DNA from: Bog-756 sp963696495
GTDB taxonomy: Bacteria > Actinomycetota > Acidimicrobiia > Acidimicrobiales > RAAP-2
NCBI GenBank assembly: GCA_963696495.1
Contig: CAVOKJ010000002.1
Coordinates: 372,001-436,000 of the forward strand
Length of the DNA: 64,000 nt
Reading direction: 5' to 3'
Below, one piece after another: positions 17,091-25,247 of this stretch. The notes beneath the pieces are model-generated. The model had not been told where the DNA came from. It made no database searches and was given only the letters and a program-made list of their open reading frames with translations. Position 1 is the first letter of the stretch. The number at the start of each line of letters is the position of its first letter. Both the position numbers and the translations under genes were made by a program.

Positions 17091-17948
17091 TCATCCCTCT
17101 CTCTCGCTCGTCTCTGTCGCCGTGGGCTCATCCCCGGCTTCACCGGTGCCGGCGGCCGGCGCCTCCGGAGCACGGTGCTCCGCTGCTGCCGGCTCCGCCG
17201 ATCCCGTCGCCTCTGTTCCTGCCTCGACTGCTCCCGTTCCGGCCGCCGGCGGCTCCTGCGGTGCCGTCACCCGTCCTTCACCGGCCACTCCGTCACCGGC
17301 CGCTCCGTCACCGGCCGCTCCCGTGGCCACCAGTGCGGGGCCGCCCCCTGACCTCCTCGGCTGGGATCCGTTCGGTCCACCGTGCTCGTGGCCCGGACCC
17401 CGCGAGGCCGCCGACTGCTTCGCCCGCTTGTCCGGGGCGAGCACCATGACCATGTTGCGGCCGTCGAGCCGTGGCACCGACTCGGACTTCCCCATGCCGT
17501 CCATCTCGTCAGCGATCCGGTCGAGGATCTTCTTGCCCAGCTCCGGATGGAAGACCTCCCGGCCACGGAACATGATGGTGATCTTGACCTTGTGGCCCTC
17601 CTCCAGGAACTTGGCCACCTGGCGGGTCTTGGTCTCGAAGTCGCCCGGGCCGATCTTCGGCCGGTACTTCATCTCCTTGATCCCTACATGGACCGCCTTG
17701 CGTCTCGACTCCTTGGCCCGTTGGGCCGCATCGAACTTGAACTTTCCGTAGTCCATGATGCGGCACACCGGCGGATTCGCCCCGGGCGCGACCTCGACCA
17801 GATCGAGGTCGAGGTCGCGGGCGATGGAGAGCGCTTCGGGTAACAGCTTGATACCAAGCTGTTCGCCATCGGGGTCGACGAGCCGCACCTCTCGGGCGCG
17901 AATTCGATCGTTGATGCGAGGCTCATTGGTGGTGACTGTGGCTGCTAT
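17091..17948 (-). CDS. infC: Translation initiation factor IF-3, probable AUA start
   Basis: Binds the 30S subunit, checks the start codon and prevents premature 50S joining. The N-domain reads TTNEPRINDRIRAREVRLVD, then LDLVEVAPGANPPVCRIMDYGK and the C-domain to about MVMVLAPDKRAK. The conserved N-terminus lies upstream of the first GTG (17888), so translation must begin earlier; in frame, the only candidates after the TGA at 17955-17957 are ATA (17948), ATC and ATT codons. ATA is preceded by GGAG at a 9-nt spacing. About 110 extra C-terminal residues are Ala/Gly/Glu rich. 285 aa. Confidence 0.9.
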   Translation of the reverse strand: MAATVTTNEPRINDRIRAREVRLVDPDGEQLGIKLLPEALSIARDLDLDLVEVAPGANPPVCRIMDYGKFKFDAAQRAKESRRKAVHVGIKEMKYRPKIGPGDFETKTRQVAKFLEEGHKVKITIMFRGREVFHPELGKKILDRIADEMDGMGKSESVPRLDGRNMVMVLAPDKRAKQSAASRGPGHEHGGPNGSQPRRSGGGPALVATGAAGDGAAGDGVAGEGRVTAPQEPPAAGTGAVEAGTEATGSAEPAAAEHRAPEAPAAGTGEAGDEPTATETSEREG

Positions 17949-17963
17949 TCGACTTCACTCCAT
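17946..17963 (-). promoter_or_regulatory. infC initiation region with GGAG, mini-ORF and ATA codon
   Basis: On the infC strand, ATG-GAG-TGA (17963-17955) is followed by AGT-CGA and the presumed ATA start (17948-17946). The GGAG of the mini-ORF is the ribosome binding site of infC. Rare starts in infC are known to serve autoregulation by IF3 itself. Confidence 0.6.
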
Positions 17964-18091
17964 GTCTTCGGGCTACGGGAATCCCCGTGGCCGATGAATA
18001 AGGAGCGGAGCCACGACCGGCCGAGACGACGTCTGTCGACTGCCGGTCCCCATCGACCCGACGCACGTGCCCGGAGGCTCGTGGCCGGGTG

Positions 18092-18114
18092 GGGGTCTCA
18101 ACTGTCAAGACCCC
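18092..18114. promoter_or_regulatory. Inverted repeat between divergent infC and DUF1844 genes
   Basis: GGGGTCT and AGACCCC separated by 9 nt. Lies in the shared upstream region; could be an operator or part of the infC leader. A TTGACA on the infC strand falls in its loop. Function not determined. Confidence 0.35.
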
Positions 18115-18136
18115 GCTTCCTCGTCTATCAGTGCTT

Positions 18137-18142
18137 TAGGCT
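18137..18142 (+). promoter_or_regulatory. -10 element TAGGCT, leaderless start of the DUF1844 gene
   Basis: TAGGCT, 7 nt, then GTG at 18150. Supports this GTG over upstream ATG codons. Confidence 0.55.
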
Positions 18143-18149
18143 ACCAGTC

Positions 18150-18659
18150 GTGAGCTCACTTTGGACACCTGATGGCGAACGACCGGTCGGACGACCCGCC
18201 GATCCGGGGAACCAGCCCCCCGGACCCGGTGGCCCCAGCGCCGGCGGAGGGGACCTCGGGGCTCCCCAGGGCCCGGAGGACGAGGAGGCACTGGCCCAGC
18301 AGATGGCAGCCATGCGGGCCGAGCTGGTGAATTCCCCCGTCGAGGTGGTGGTGGCCAACCACTGCTATGGGCTCTTCGAGCTGGCCGCCGTCTACCTCTC
18401 CCAACAGCCGCCTCTACTCGCCCAGGCTCGTCTGGCCATCGATGCCCTGGGCTGCCTCGTCTCGGGACTGGAAGGACGCCTGGGCGAGGCCGAGGAGCAG
18501 CTCAAGGACGGTGTGAGCCAGCTCCGGCTGGCCTATGTCCAGATCGACGGGGCGCAGCGGGCGGGCGCCGAGGCGGCCTCCGCCGCAGGCGTCAACGGGG
18601 GCTCGGGCGAGGAGGAGGGCGGAGTCCCGGGCGGTGGGCGGACCGACGCTGACGGGTGA
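18150..18659 (+). CDS. DUF1844 family protein
   Basis: Conserved actinobacterial protein of unknown function, usually encoded beside and divergent from infC, as here. The family core spans about residues 55-135: ALAQQMAAMRAELV, VVVANHCYGLFELAAVYLSQQ and ARLAIDALGCLVSGLEGRLG. It is flanked by a Pro/Gly-rich N-terminal part and a Gly/Glu-rich end. 169 aa, cytosolic, helical. Its stop overlaps the GTG of the transporter gene (GTGA), so the two are translationally coupled. Confidence 0.88.
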   Translation: MSSLWTPDGERPVGRPADPGNQPPGPGGPSAGGGDLGAPQGPEDEEALAQQMAAMRAELVNSPVEVVVANHCYGLFELAAVYLSQQPPLLAQARLAIDALGCLVSGLEGRLGEAEEQLKDGVSQLRLAYVQIDGAQRAGAEAASAAGVNGGSGEEEGGVPGGGRTDADG

Positions 18660-21040
18660 GCGAGGGCAACGGGCAGATCCCGGGCTCGGAACCCGGAGCC
18701 ACGTCGGGCGCGGACGGGCCGGCGCCTTCGCCGGGTCCCATCGACGCCTCCCGGGTCCGCAGCTTCATCGGCCTGTCCATCGGGCTGGTGGGACCGAGGG
18801 CCAATCTGGCTGTTTCCGGGGTCCTGATCACCCTCTTCGTGCAGCAGCGGGCATCCGGTGCTCTGGCGGTGACCTTCGCCCTCACCGCCGACCGCCTGGT
18901 GAGCTGGCTCACCTATCCGGTTGCCGGCCGGCTGAGCGACCGGACCCGGAGCCGGGTGGGGAGGCGGACCCCGTACATGGCTGGGAGCCTCATGGTCATG
19001 GGCGTGGCGACCTGGATGTTCACGGTGGTCCACGGCTACTGGCTGCTGGTGCTGATGATCCTCATCGCCGGGCAGGCCGCCGCCGTCTTCACCCTGACCA
19101 ATGTGGCCGTGGTCCCCGAGGTGTTCGGTCGCAGCCGATGGATCAAGGCGCTCCTCCTCACCACGGTGCTCGGGACGGTGGCCAGCCTGACCATCAAGGG
19201 CACGGTGATCGCCTCGTGGAAGCAGAGCGATCCGGCGACGTGGAACCTGCCCTTCCAGGTGGCGGCGGCCATCATGGTGGCGGTCGGCTTCGCCGTCCTC
19301 ATCCTCGTCCGGGAGGCCCCGACCGCCACCTTCGGCGCTGAGGTCGACCGCAAGGAGCGGGCCCGGCCGACGCGTGACGAGGTCCGGGACATCCTCGCCG
19401 GGCCCAACGCCAAGGTCCTCATCGGCGGCTCGCTGCTCTTCTGGTCGGGCGTCGGCTCGACCGCGTACGTGGCCATCCTCTTCTTCCAGCGGATTCTCCA
19501 CGCCGGGGCCAGTGCCCAGACGATCGCCGGACTGGTCACCGGACTCCCCGTCTTCTTCATCGGGATCGCGCTCGGCATCCCGCTCAGCAAGAAGCTCTCG
19601 CCGATGACCTTGGCCATCGGCGCCCCGCTGATCGGTGCGATCCTGGCCGGGGTGCAGTACTTCGACACGCATCTCTGGCAGGCGGTCGTCCTCGGTTACA
19701 TCGGGGCGCCCTTCATCGGTGCCTACATCATCGTGATGGCACCGCTGCTGCTCCAGCTGCTTCCGAGGGCCGGCGGACTGGGCGAGCGTCTGGGCGTGCT
19801 GTTGGCCCCGTTCAACCTGTGCAGCGTGGTCCTCGCCTACATCGCAGCGGTGGTCATCGACGCCACCGGGAACTACCGGTTGATCTGGCTGTTCCCCGCG
19901 GCGACGGGGCTGGCCCACGCCACGGTCAACTGCTGGCTCAAGTACCCACCCCGCCGGGCCACGGACCCGGACATGGTGAAACGCCTCTGGGAGTGGAGCG
20001 TCGTCCAGGCCGAATCCATGGCCGAGACGGGCATCGTCACGGGACTGTTGGCCGCCCCTCTGCTCGGGGTGGTGACCAAGGAGGACGCCGACAGCGCAGT
20101 CGTCATCGACATGGCCAGGAACATTCTGGGCAACCCCTATGCCACCGAATCCGAGCCTCCGCCGGCCCTTCCTCCCGCCCGAGCCGACGACCAGCCGGAC
20201 GATCAGTCGGCGTCCCCCGGTGGTGAGGGGGGTGTCACCGGAGTCCGCCAGGTCGGGGGTGGGCCGCTCGACGCCCTGGCGATCGGGGACCAGAAGTCCG
20301 GCTTCGGACCGGACTCGACTTCCGAGTCCTCTGGGGTGGGACCGTCGGAGGGCACGTCACCCGGCAGTGGATCGACGGGGGTCTCCGACACGGGTCGATC
20401 CGAGGACAGCAACGGCGGAAGCAGCCCGAGCGGACCGACCAGGCCCAGTGACCGCACGGGCGGGACGCCGAACGGTGGGGTGGGATCGCCGCCCGGCCTG
20501 GGCGCGGCCGGCACCGGGCCAGGCTGGGCCGCTCCGGTGGGGGTCCCCGCCGGCGGTGGTGGTGCCGGTGCGGTTGGCGGTGGTGGTGCCGGTGCGGTTG
20601 GCGGCGGCGGTGGTGGTGCCGGCGGTGGCGGTGGCGGTGGCGGTGGCGATGCCACGGGGCCGGTGGGGGACGACGCAACGTCGGCTGGCACGGGAGAGGC
20701 GGGCGCGGCAGCGCCCGGCACGCCGGCCGGAGGAGGCGGTGGTGACACCGAGGCCGGCGCTGACACGGGGACCGCGGGGACCGCAGGGACTGCCGGAGCC
20801 GGCCGAGGCGGAGGCGGCGGAGCTGCGGAGGCCGGGGCAACCGGAGCAGCAGCGGCCGGGGCAACCGGAGTAGAGGCGACAGGAGCCGGGGCGGGAGGGG
20901 CGGTCGACGACGGTGCCGGAACGGCGGCGGTGACCGGCACCGCTGCCGGCGGCGCCGAGGGGAAGGCCGCGGGGCCGGTGGGGGTCCCGGAACTGGATCC
21001 GAGCGAGGCACCGGCGGACGACGGGACCTCATCCTCCTGA
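18656..21040 (+). CDS. GPH/MFS-type transporter with a long glycine-rich tail
   Basis: Major facilitator of the sugar-cation symporter (GPH, MelB-like) type; about 12 membrane segments in residues 35-435. The GPH-like loop LSDRTRSRVGRRTPYM after the second segment supports this; the substrate is unknown. Residues about 490-794 are disordered and finally almost pure Gly/Ala/Val/Thr. This tail lies opposite the cold-shock-like gene on the other strand for 838 bp, and its wobble positions coincide with those of that gene, so base composition cannot tell which tail is real. The core assignment is solid; the true C-terminus is not. Confidence 0.8.
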   Translation: MSEGNGQIPGSEPGATSGADGPAPSPGPIDASRVRSFIGLSIGLVGPRANLAVSGVLITLFVQQRASGALAVTFALTADRLVSWLTYPVAGRLSDRTRSRVGRRTPYMAGSLMVMGVATWMFTVVHGYWLLVLMILIAGQAAAVFTLTNVAVVPEVFGRSRWIKALLLTTVLGTVASLTIKGTVIASWKQSDPATWNLPFQVAAAIMVAVGFAVLILVREAPTATFGAEVDRKERARPTRDEVRDILAGPNAKVLIGGSLLFWSGVGSTAYVAILFFQRILHAGASAQTIAGLVTGLPVFFIGIALGIPLSKKLSPMTLAIGAPLIGAILAGVQYFDTHLWQAVVLGYIGAPFIGAYIIVMAPLLLQLLPRAGGLGERLGVLLAPFNLCSVVLAYIAAVVIDATGNYRLIWLFPAATGLAHATVNCWLKYPPRRATDPDMVKRLWEWSVVQAESMAETGIVTGLLAAPLLGVVTKEDADSAVVIDMARNILGNPYATESEPPPALPPARADDQPDDQSASPGGEGGVTGVRQVGGGPLDALAIGDQKSGFGPDSTSESSGVGPSEGTSPGSGSTGVSDTGRSEDSNGGSSPSGPTRPSDRTGGTPNGGVGSPPGLGAAGTGPGWAAPVGVPAGGGGAGAVGGGGAGAVGGGGGGAGGGGGGGGGDATGPVGDDATSAGTGEAGAAAPGTPAGGGGGDTEAGADTGTAGTAGTAGAGRGGGGGAAEAGATGAAAAGATGVEATGAGAGGAVDDGAGTAAVTGTAAGGAEGKAAGPVGVPELDPSEAPADDGTSSS

Positions 21041-21342
21041 TCGGCAGGACCGGCGTCGGCACCCAGGGATGAACCGGGGCTGACCACGCCGGGCAGGGGC
21101 CGGATCGACCTGGCCTCCAGCCGCCCGAGCCGGCCCGGAGCGACTACGAAGGCCACCACCGCCCCCTCCCGGATACGGCGCGAGCCGTTGGTGATCGCCG
21201 TGCAGTGGAAGGGGAGGGTCCGGCCGAAGCCGAACTCGACCGTCCCGAGCCCCCGCGCCTCGTCGAACGAGGCGACGTCACCGACGAGGGGCGTGCCTCC
21301 CACCGGCACGAGCTCGAAGGGTCCGGTCCACGTCGTCGGCAT
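20203..21342 (-). CDS. Cold-shock-like domain protein with a proline-rich tail
   Basis: The first 85 residues (ending near RLEARSIRPLP) resemble the cold-shock/OB-like proteins often found next to hisG in actinobacteria: GDVASFDEARGLGTVEFGFG and LPFHCTAITNGSRRIREG. They probably bind nucleic acid. The remaining 290 residues are Pro/Ala/Ser rich with runs of prolines and lie antisense to the transporter tail. Start ATG at 21342, 11 nt after the hisG stop, so it is the last gene of the rib-hisG operon. The N-terminal domain is well supported, the tail uncertain. Confidence 0.65.
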   Translation of the reverse strand: MPTTWTGPFELVPVGGTPLVGDVASFDEARGLGTVEFGFGRTLPFHCTAITNGSRRIREGAVVAFVVAPGRLGRLEARSIRPLPGVVSPGSSLGADAGPADQEDEVPSSAGASLGSSSGTPTGPAAFPSAPPAAVPVTAAVPAPSSTAPPAPAPVASTPVAPAAAAPVAPASAAPPPPPRPAPAVPAVPAVPVSAPASVSPPPPPAGVPGAAAPASPVPADVASSPTGPVASPPPPPPPPPAPPPPPPTAPAPPPPTAPAPPPPAGTPTGAAQPGPVPAAPRPGGDPTPPFGVPPVRSLGLVGPLGLLPPLLSSDRPVSETPVDPLPGDVPSDGPTPEDSEVESGPKPDFWSPIARASSGPPPTWRTPVTPPSPPGDAD

Positions 21343-21353
21343 CGGTTCCGGCC

Positions 21354-22250
21354 TCAGTGCACGATCTTCGACAGCGAGAGCTCGATGATGTCCATCGCGC
21401 CGCGGTCTTTGAGGGCCGGTATGAGGACGTTGATCTCGGACTTCGGAACGACGGTCTCCACGGCGTACCCGCCGCCACCGAAGAGCTCGGAGACCGTCGG
21501 CGAACGGAGCGAGGGGAGGACCTCGATGACCCCGGGAAGTTGCTCTGCGGCCACGTTGAGCTTGACCAGGACCTTGCCGCGTGCCTCGAGCGCACCCTGG
21601 AGCAGCGTGAGCAGCTGCTCGATGGCGTGCCTCTTCTCGGGGTCCTTGGCCGCCGTCGGGTTGGCGATCAGCTCGGTGTGGGACACCAGGAGGGTCTCGA
21701 CGATCTTGAGGCCGGCAGCCCTGAGGGCCCGGCCGGTCTCCGTGATCTCGACGACGCAGTCGGCGATGTCGGGGACCTTGGCCTCGGTGGCGCCGTACGA
21801 GAGGCTCACCTCGGCCTTGACGCTGTGGCGCTCGAGATAGCGCCGGGTCAGCTCGGGATACTCGGTGGACACCCGCAGCGCCCCACCGGCCCCACTGGCC
21901 GTCCGGGCCAGGTCCCCGACCGACGCCACCGGAGATTCGACGGGGACGGCGAGCACCACCCGGATGGGGTTGGACGTCGCCTTCGAGTAGTTCAACACCC
22001 CGAGCGTGGTGACGTCGCTCCCGCGCTCCTCGATCCAGTCGCGGCCGGTGATGCCCACGTCGAAGAGGCCGTCGGCCACGTAGAGCGGGATCTCCTGGGG
22101 CCGCAGGATCCTCACCTCGGCAACCCGGGGGTCGTCGATGGTGGCCCGGTAGTCCACCTCGGAGGACCGGATGACGCTGAGGTCGGCGGCGGCGAACAGG
22201 TCGAGCGTCGCCCGCTCGAGGGAGCCCTTCGGCAGGACGACTCGCAGCAT
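21354..22250 (-). CDS. hisG: ATP phosphoribosyltransferase, long form
   Basis: First step of histidine synthesis, joining ATP and PRPP; inhibited by histidine in the long form. MLRVVLPKGSLERATLDLF at the start, the PRPP loop region around ADCVVEITETGRALRAAGL, and a C-terminal regulatory ACT-like domain of about 75 residues, giving 298 aa. Its ATG shares one base with the ribH stop (TGATG). hisE, often upstream, is absent here. Confidence 0.96.
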   Translation of the reverse strand: MLRVVLPKGSLERATLDLFAAADLSVIRSSEVDYRATIDDPRVAEVRILRPQEIPLYVADGLFDVGITGRDWIEERGSDVTTLGVLNYSKATSNPIRVVLAVPVESPVASVGDLARTASGAGGALRVSTEYPELTRRYLERHSVKAEVSLSYGATEAKVPDIADCVVEITETGRALRAAGLKIVETLLVSHTELIANPTAAKDPEKRHAIEQLLTLLQGALEARGKVLVKLNVAAEQLPGVIEVLPSLRSPTVSELFGGGGYAVETVVPKSEINVLIPALKDRGAMDIIELSLSKIVH

Positions 22251-22840
22251 CAACGACCGCCCATCGAGAACCCGACGCGCTGACTTCGCGACGCCGCCGA
22301 GACGGCGTCGAGCACGCCGGCCGTCCGCACCGCGGTCAGCGCGGCCTCGCGACCTTTGTTGGCATGGTCGTCGGACGAGCGGACCAGTGCCTGGTCCACC
22401 GTCTCGGTGGTGAGGACCCCGAACACGATCGGCTTCCCGGTGTCGAGTTGCACCCGTTGCAGCCCCGAGGCGCACTCGCCGGCGACGAATTCGTAGTGGC
22501 CCGTGTCACCACGGATCACGGCACCGAGGCAGACCACGGCGTCCACCGTGTCGGACTCGGCCAGGCGTTGGGCGACCAGGGGCAGCTCGAAGGCACCCGG
22601 GACCCAGGCGAGAGCCACGTCGTCGAGGTCCGCCCCGGACTCCTCCAGCGCGTCCAGAGCCCCCATGAGCAGCCGGAAGGTGATCCCACCGTTGAACTCG
22701 GCGCAGGCGAAGCCGATCCGGATGCCCGGCGCGGTCCCGCCCGGCGCGGTACCGCCCGGCGCGTCGAGGACCTGGCCCACCCGTGATGCCGTACGGGCCT
22801 TGGCGTCGGCGGGGAGGAGAGTCAGGTCAGAGGACGTCAT
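22250..22840 (-). CDS. ribH: 6,7-dimethyl-8-ribityllumazine synthase
   Basis: Condenses the ribityl-pyrimidine with dihydroxybutanone phosphate to lumazine; forms 60-mer or pentamer shells. Substrate motifs FACAEFNGGIT, VPGAFELPLVAQ and GAVIRGDTGHYEFVA, the last with the catalytic His. 196 aa; the N-terminal 40 residues are extra and include a tripled APGGT unit. Overlaps the end of ribBA by 14 nt. Confidence 0.97.
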   Translation of the reverse strand: MTSSDLTLLPADAKARTASRVGQVLDAPGGTAPGGTAPGIRIGFACAEFNGGITFRLLMGALDALEESGADLDDVALAWVPGAFELPLVAQRLAESDTVDAVVCLGAVIRGDTGHYEFVAGECASGLQRVQLDTGKPIVFGVLTTETVDQALVRSSDDHANKGREAALTAVRTAGVLDAVSAASRSQRVGFSMGGR

Positions 22841-24047
22841 CGAGGCCCTCGAGCAGGTGGCCCATGCGCTCCCTCTTCGTCCGGAGGTACTCGATGTTCT
22901 CCGGCGTGGGCGCGGACTGGATGTTCACCCGCTCGACAATATCCAGGCCGAACCCCTCGAGTCCTCCGTACTTGGTCGGATTGTTGGTCATCAGGCGCAT
23001 CGTGGTCACCCCGAGGTCCACGAGGATCTGGGCACCGATGCCGTACTCGCGCGAGTCGGCCGGCAGCCCGAGCTCGAGGTTGGCGTCGACCGTGTCGAAC
23101 CCCTCCTCTTGGAGCGTGTAGGCCCGCAGCTTGTGGGCCAGGCCGATACCCCGGCCCTCGTGCCCCCGCAGATAGACGAGGACGCCGCTCCCGTTTTCGC
23201 TGATGGTGGCCATGGCCGCATGGAGCTGCGGCCCGCAGTCGCACCGGAGCGACCCGAAGACATCCCCGGTGAGGCACTCGCTGTGGACACGGACGAGCGT
23301 GTTCGCCTGACCGGCGACTTCACCCTTGACCAGTGCCACGTGGTGCTCCCCGTCGAGCACGGACTCGTAGGCATAGACGGTGAACTCGCCGAAGTCGGTG
23401 GGGATCCGGGCGTCGGCGATGCGGCGCACGAGCTTGTCCTTGTGGCGGCGGTACCGGATCAGGTCGGCGATGGAGATCAGGTGCAGGCCGTGCTTCTCGG
23501 CGAACCGCCGGAGCTCGGGCAGGCGGGCCATTCCGGTCTTGTCCTCGCTGACCACCTCGCACAGGACGCCGACCGGCGCCATGCCCGCCGCCCGTGCGAG
23601 GTCGATGGCGGCCTCGGTGTGGCCGGCCCGCTTGAGCACGCCGCCGGGCCGGTAGCGCAACGGGAAGATGTGCCCGGGACGATTGAGGTCGGTGGGGCGG
23701 ATGTGGGGGTCGGCCAGCGCCTTGATGGTCGCCGCACGGTCCGACGCGGAGATTCCCGTCGAGGTCCCGTGGCGGTAGTCCACGCTCACCGTGAACGCCG
23801 TCCGCTGCACCTCGGTGTTGGTGGTCACCATCAGAGGAAGGTCCAGGTGCTCGACCCGCTCGGGCGTGAGCGGCACGCAGATGAGGCCCGACGTGTGCGC
23901 CAGGAAGAATGCGATCTTCTCGGGCGTCACCGCATCGGCGGCCATGATCAGGTCGCCCTCGTTCTCGCGGTCCTCGTCGTCGACGACGACGACCATCTCG
24001 CCCCGGCCGATGGCCGCTATCGCATCCTCAACTGATGAAAAGGGCAT
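22827..24047 (-). CDS. ribBA: Bifunctional DHBP synthase / GTP cyclohydrolase II
   Basis: N-terminal half makes 3,4-dihydroxy-2-butanone 4-phosphate from ribulose 5-phosphate (VVVVDDEDRENEGDLIMAA, then YRHGTSTGISASDRA); C-terminal half opens GTP for riboflavin synthesis, with the zinc site SECLTGDVFGSLRCDCGPQ and YLRGHEGRGIGL. 406 aa. The zinc cysteines are all present, so both activities are expected. It is preceded by 160 nt of structured leader rather than by ribE. Confidence 0.97.
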   Translation of the reverse strand: MPFSSVEDAIAAIGRGEMVVVVDDEDRENEGDLIMAADAVTPEKIAFFLAHTSGLICVPLTPERVEHLDLPLMVTTNTEVQRTAFTVSVDYRHGTSTGISASDRAATIKALADPHIRPTDLNRPGHIFPLRYRPGGVLKRAGHTEAAIDLARAAGMAPVGVLCEVVSEDKTGMARLPELRRFAEKHGLHLISIADLIRYRRHKDKLVRRIADARIPTDFGEFTVYAYESVLDGEHHVALVKGEVAGQANTLVRVHSECLTGDVFGSLRCDCGPQLHAAMATISENGSGVLVYLRGHEGRGIGLAHKLRAYTLQEEGFDTVDANLELGLPADSREYGIGAQILVDLGVTTMRLMTNNPTKYGGLEGFGLDIVERVNIQSAPTPENIEYLRTKRERMGHLLEGLDDVL

Positions 24048-24207
24048 CGACCCCTGGTCTCCCTCTGCTCTGCACTCGCGGAGTCCTCCCGGACCCTCTG
24101 GGCGGCGCTGCGGCCGGGCACAGCTGCCCGGAGCAGGACTCCCTGTTCATACTGTCGGCCTGCATCGGTACCGCCTTAGGTAATTTCTGGAAGCCGAGCT
24201 GGTGCTG
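24048..24207 (-). promoter_or_regulatory. Structured leader of ribBA, partly FMN-riboswitch-like
   Basis: On the ribBA strand a segment with GAAATTACC, then GGCGGT, then GCCGACAGT (about 24188-24153) recalls conserved stretches of the FMN aptamer (GAAATTCCC, GGCGGT, GCCGACGGT), but the material that should lie between them is mostly missing. It is followed by a nested structure: outer 8-bp stem GGAGTCCT/AGGACTCC (24142-24135 with 24087-24080) and inner 7-bp stem CCGGGCA/TGCCCGG (24131-24125 with 24120-24114). No gene fits in this gap. A degenerate riboswitch, a different RNA, or chance are all possible. Confidence 0.35.
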
Positions 24208-25206
24208 TCAGTCCATCCGGCCGGACAGTTCCACCCGTAAATCGCCCTCCAGGCTAGTCACCGAGGCCACCCGACCCCTCCACAGGTCGCCGATGGTGGC
24301 CGCTCCCGGGCCGTCGAACAGCGGTCGGGCGTCACTCCCACCGAACAGGGCCGGGGCGAGGTAGAGCACGTACCGGTCGACCAGGCCCGACGTGTGGAAC
24401 GCATGGGCGACCCGGGCACCGCCCTCCACGAGCACCTGGATCATGCCTCGGGTGCCGAGCTCGGTGAGCACCGCCCCGAGCTCTCCTTCCATGCTCGAGG
24501 CGGGCTCGACGGCCGCTCCCGGCGGGATCCGCCCGAGCACGATGCGCTCCGGCTGCTCGTCAGGCCCCCGGAACCATGGATCCCCGGGCGGGAGGCGTAC
24601 GTCCAGGGCCGGATCGTCGTTCCGAACGGTTCCGGCACCGACCATCACGGCGTCGGACTGGGCCCTCAGCCGGTGGGCGTCGCGCCGGGCGGCCTCGCCG
24701 GTGATCCACCGGCTCGAGCCGTCCGGGGCCGCGATGCCGCCGTCCAGCGATGCCGCCAGCTTCAAGACCACCCAGGGGCGGCCGGTGCGGCGGTGCTTGA
24801 GGTAGGCGGCCAACTGGCCGCCTACCTTGTCGGACCCCGGCCCGAGGTCCACGTCGACACCGGCCGAACGCAGCGCGGCGATCCCCCGGCCGCTGACCAG
24901 CGGATCGGGGTCCTCGACGGCCACGACGACCCTCCGGATCCCGGCCCGGACGATGGCCTCGGTGCAGGCCGGCGTGCGGCCCTGGTGGGCACAGGGCTCG
25001 AGGGTGACGTAGAGCGTGGCGTTGCTGGCCCGGGATCCGGCGGCGGCCAACGCCGTCACCTCGGCGTGAGGACCACCCGGCGGCGCGGTGGCGCCGGCGA
25101 ACCAGGACCCTGCATCCCCCGGATCGGGCACCACCACCGCTCCCACCCACGGATTGGGTGACGTGCGTCCCCGAACCGCCTCGGCCGCGTCCACGGCGAG
25201 CCTCAT
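24208..25206 (-). CDS. ribD: Riboflavin deaminase/reductase RibD
   Basis: Deaminates and then reduces the pyrimidine intermediate of riboflavin synthesis. N-terminal cytidine-deaminase-like zinc site: HAEVTALAAAG and TLEPCAHQGRTPACTEAI; C-terminal reductase domain from about residue 140 with VLKLAASLDGGIAAPDG and VLVEGGARVAHAF. ATG at 25206 gives 332 aa; the frame is open upstream to the rpe end without a better start codon, so a few more residues cannot be excluded. Confidence 0.95.
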   Translation of the reverse strand: MRLAVDAAEAVRGRTSPNPWVGAVVVPDPGDAGSWFAGATAPPGGPHAEVTALAAAGSRASNATLYVTLEPCAHQGRTPACTEAIVRAGIRRVVVAVEDPDPLVSGRGIAALRSAGVDVDLGPGSDKVGGQLAAYLKHRRTGRPWVVLKLAASLDGGIAAPDGSSRWITGEAARRDAHRLRAQSDAVMVGAGTVRNDDPALDVRLPPGDPWFRGPDEQPERIVLGRIPPGAAVEPASSMEGELGAVLTELGTRGMIQVLVEGGARVAHAFHTSGLVDRYVLYLAPALFGGSDARPLFDGPGAATIGDLWRGRVASVTSLEGDLRVELSGRMD

Positions 25207-25247
25207 CCAGTCGGCGTCGGACGGCCTCCGTCCCTCTGGGAGCGCGG

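Noticed and set aside
24140..24190. A complete FMN riboswitch
   Set aside because: Only short conserved pieces are present and the spacing is far too small for the full aptamer, so I list it as a structured leader of uncertain type.
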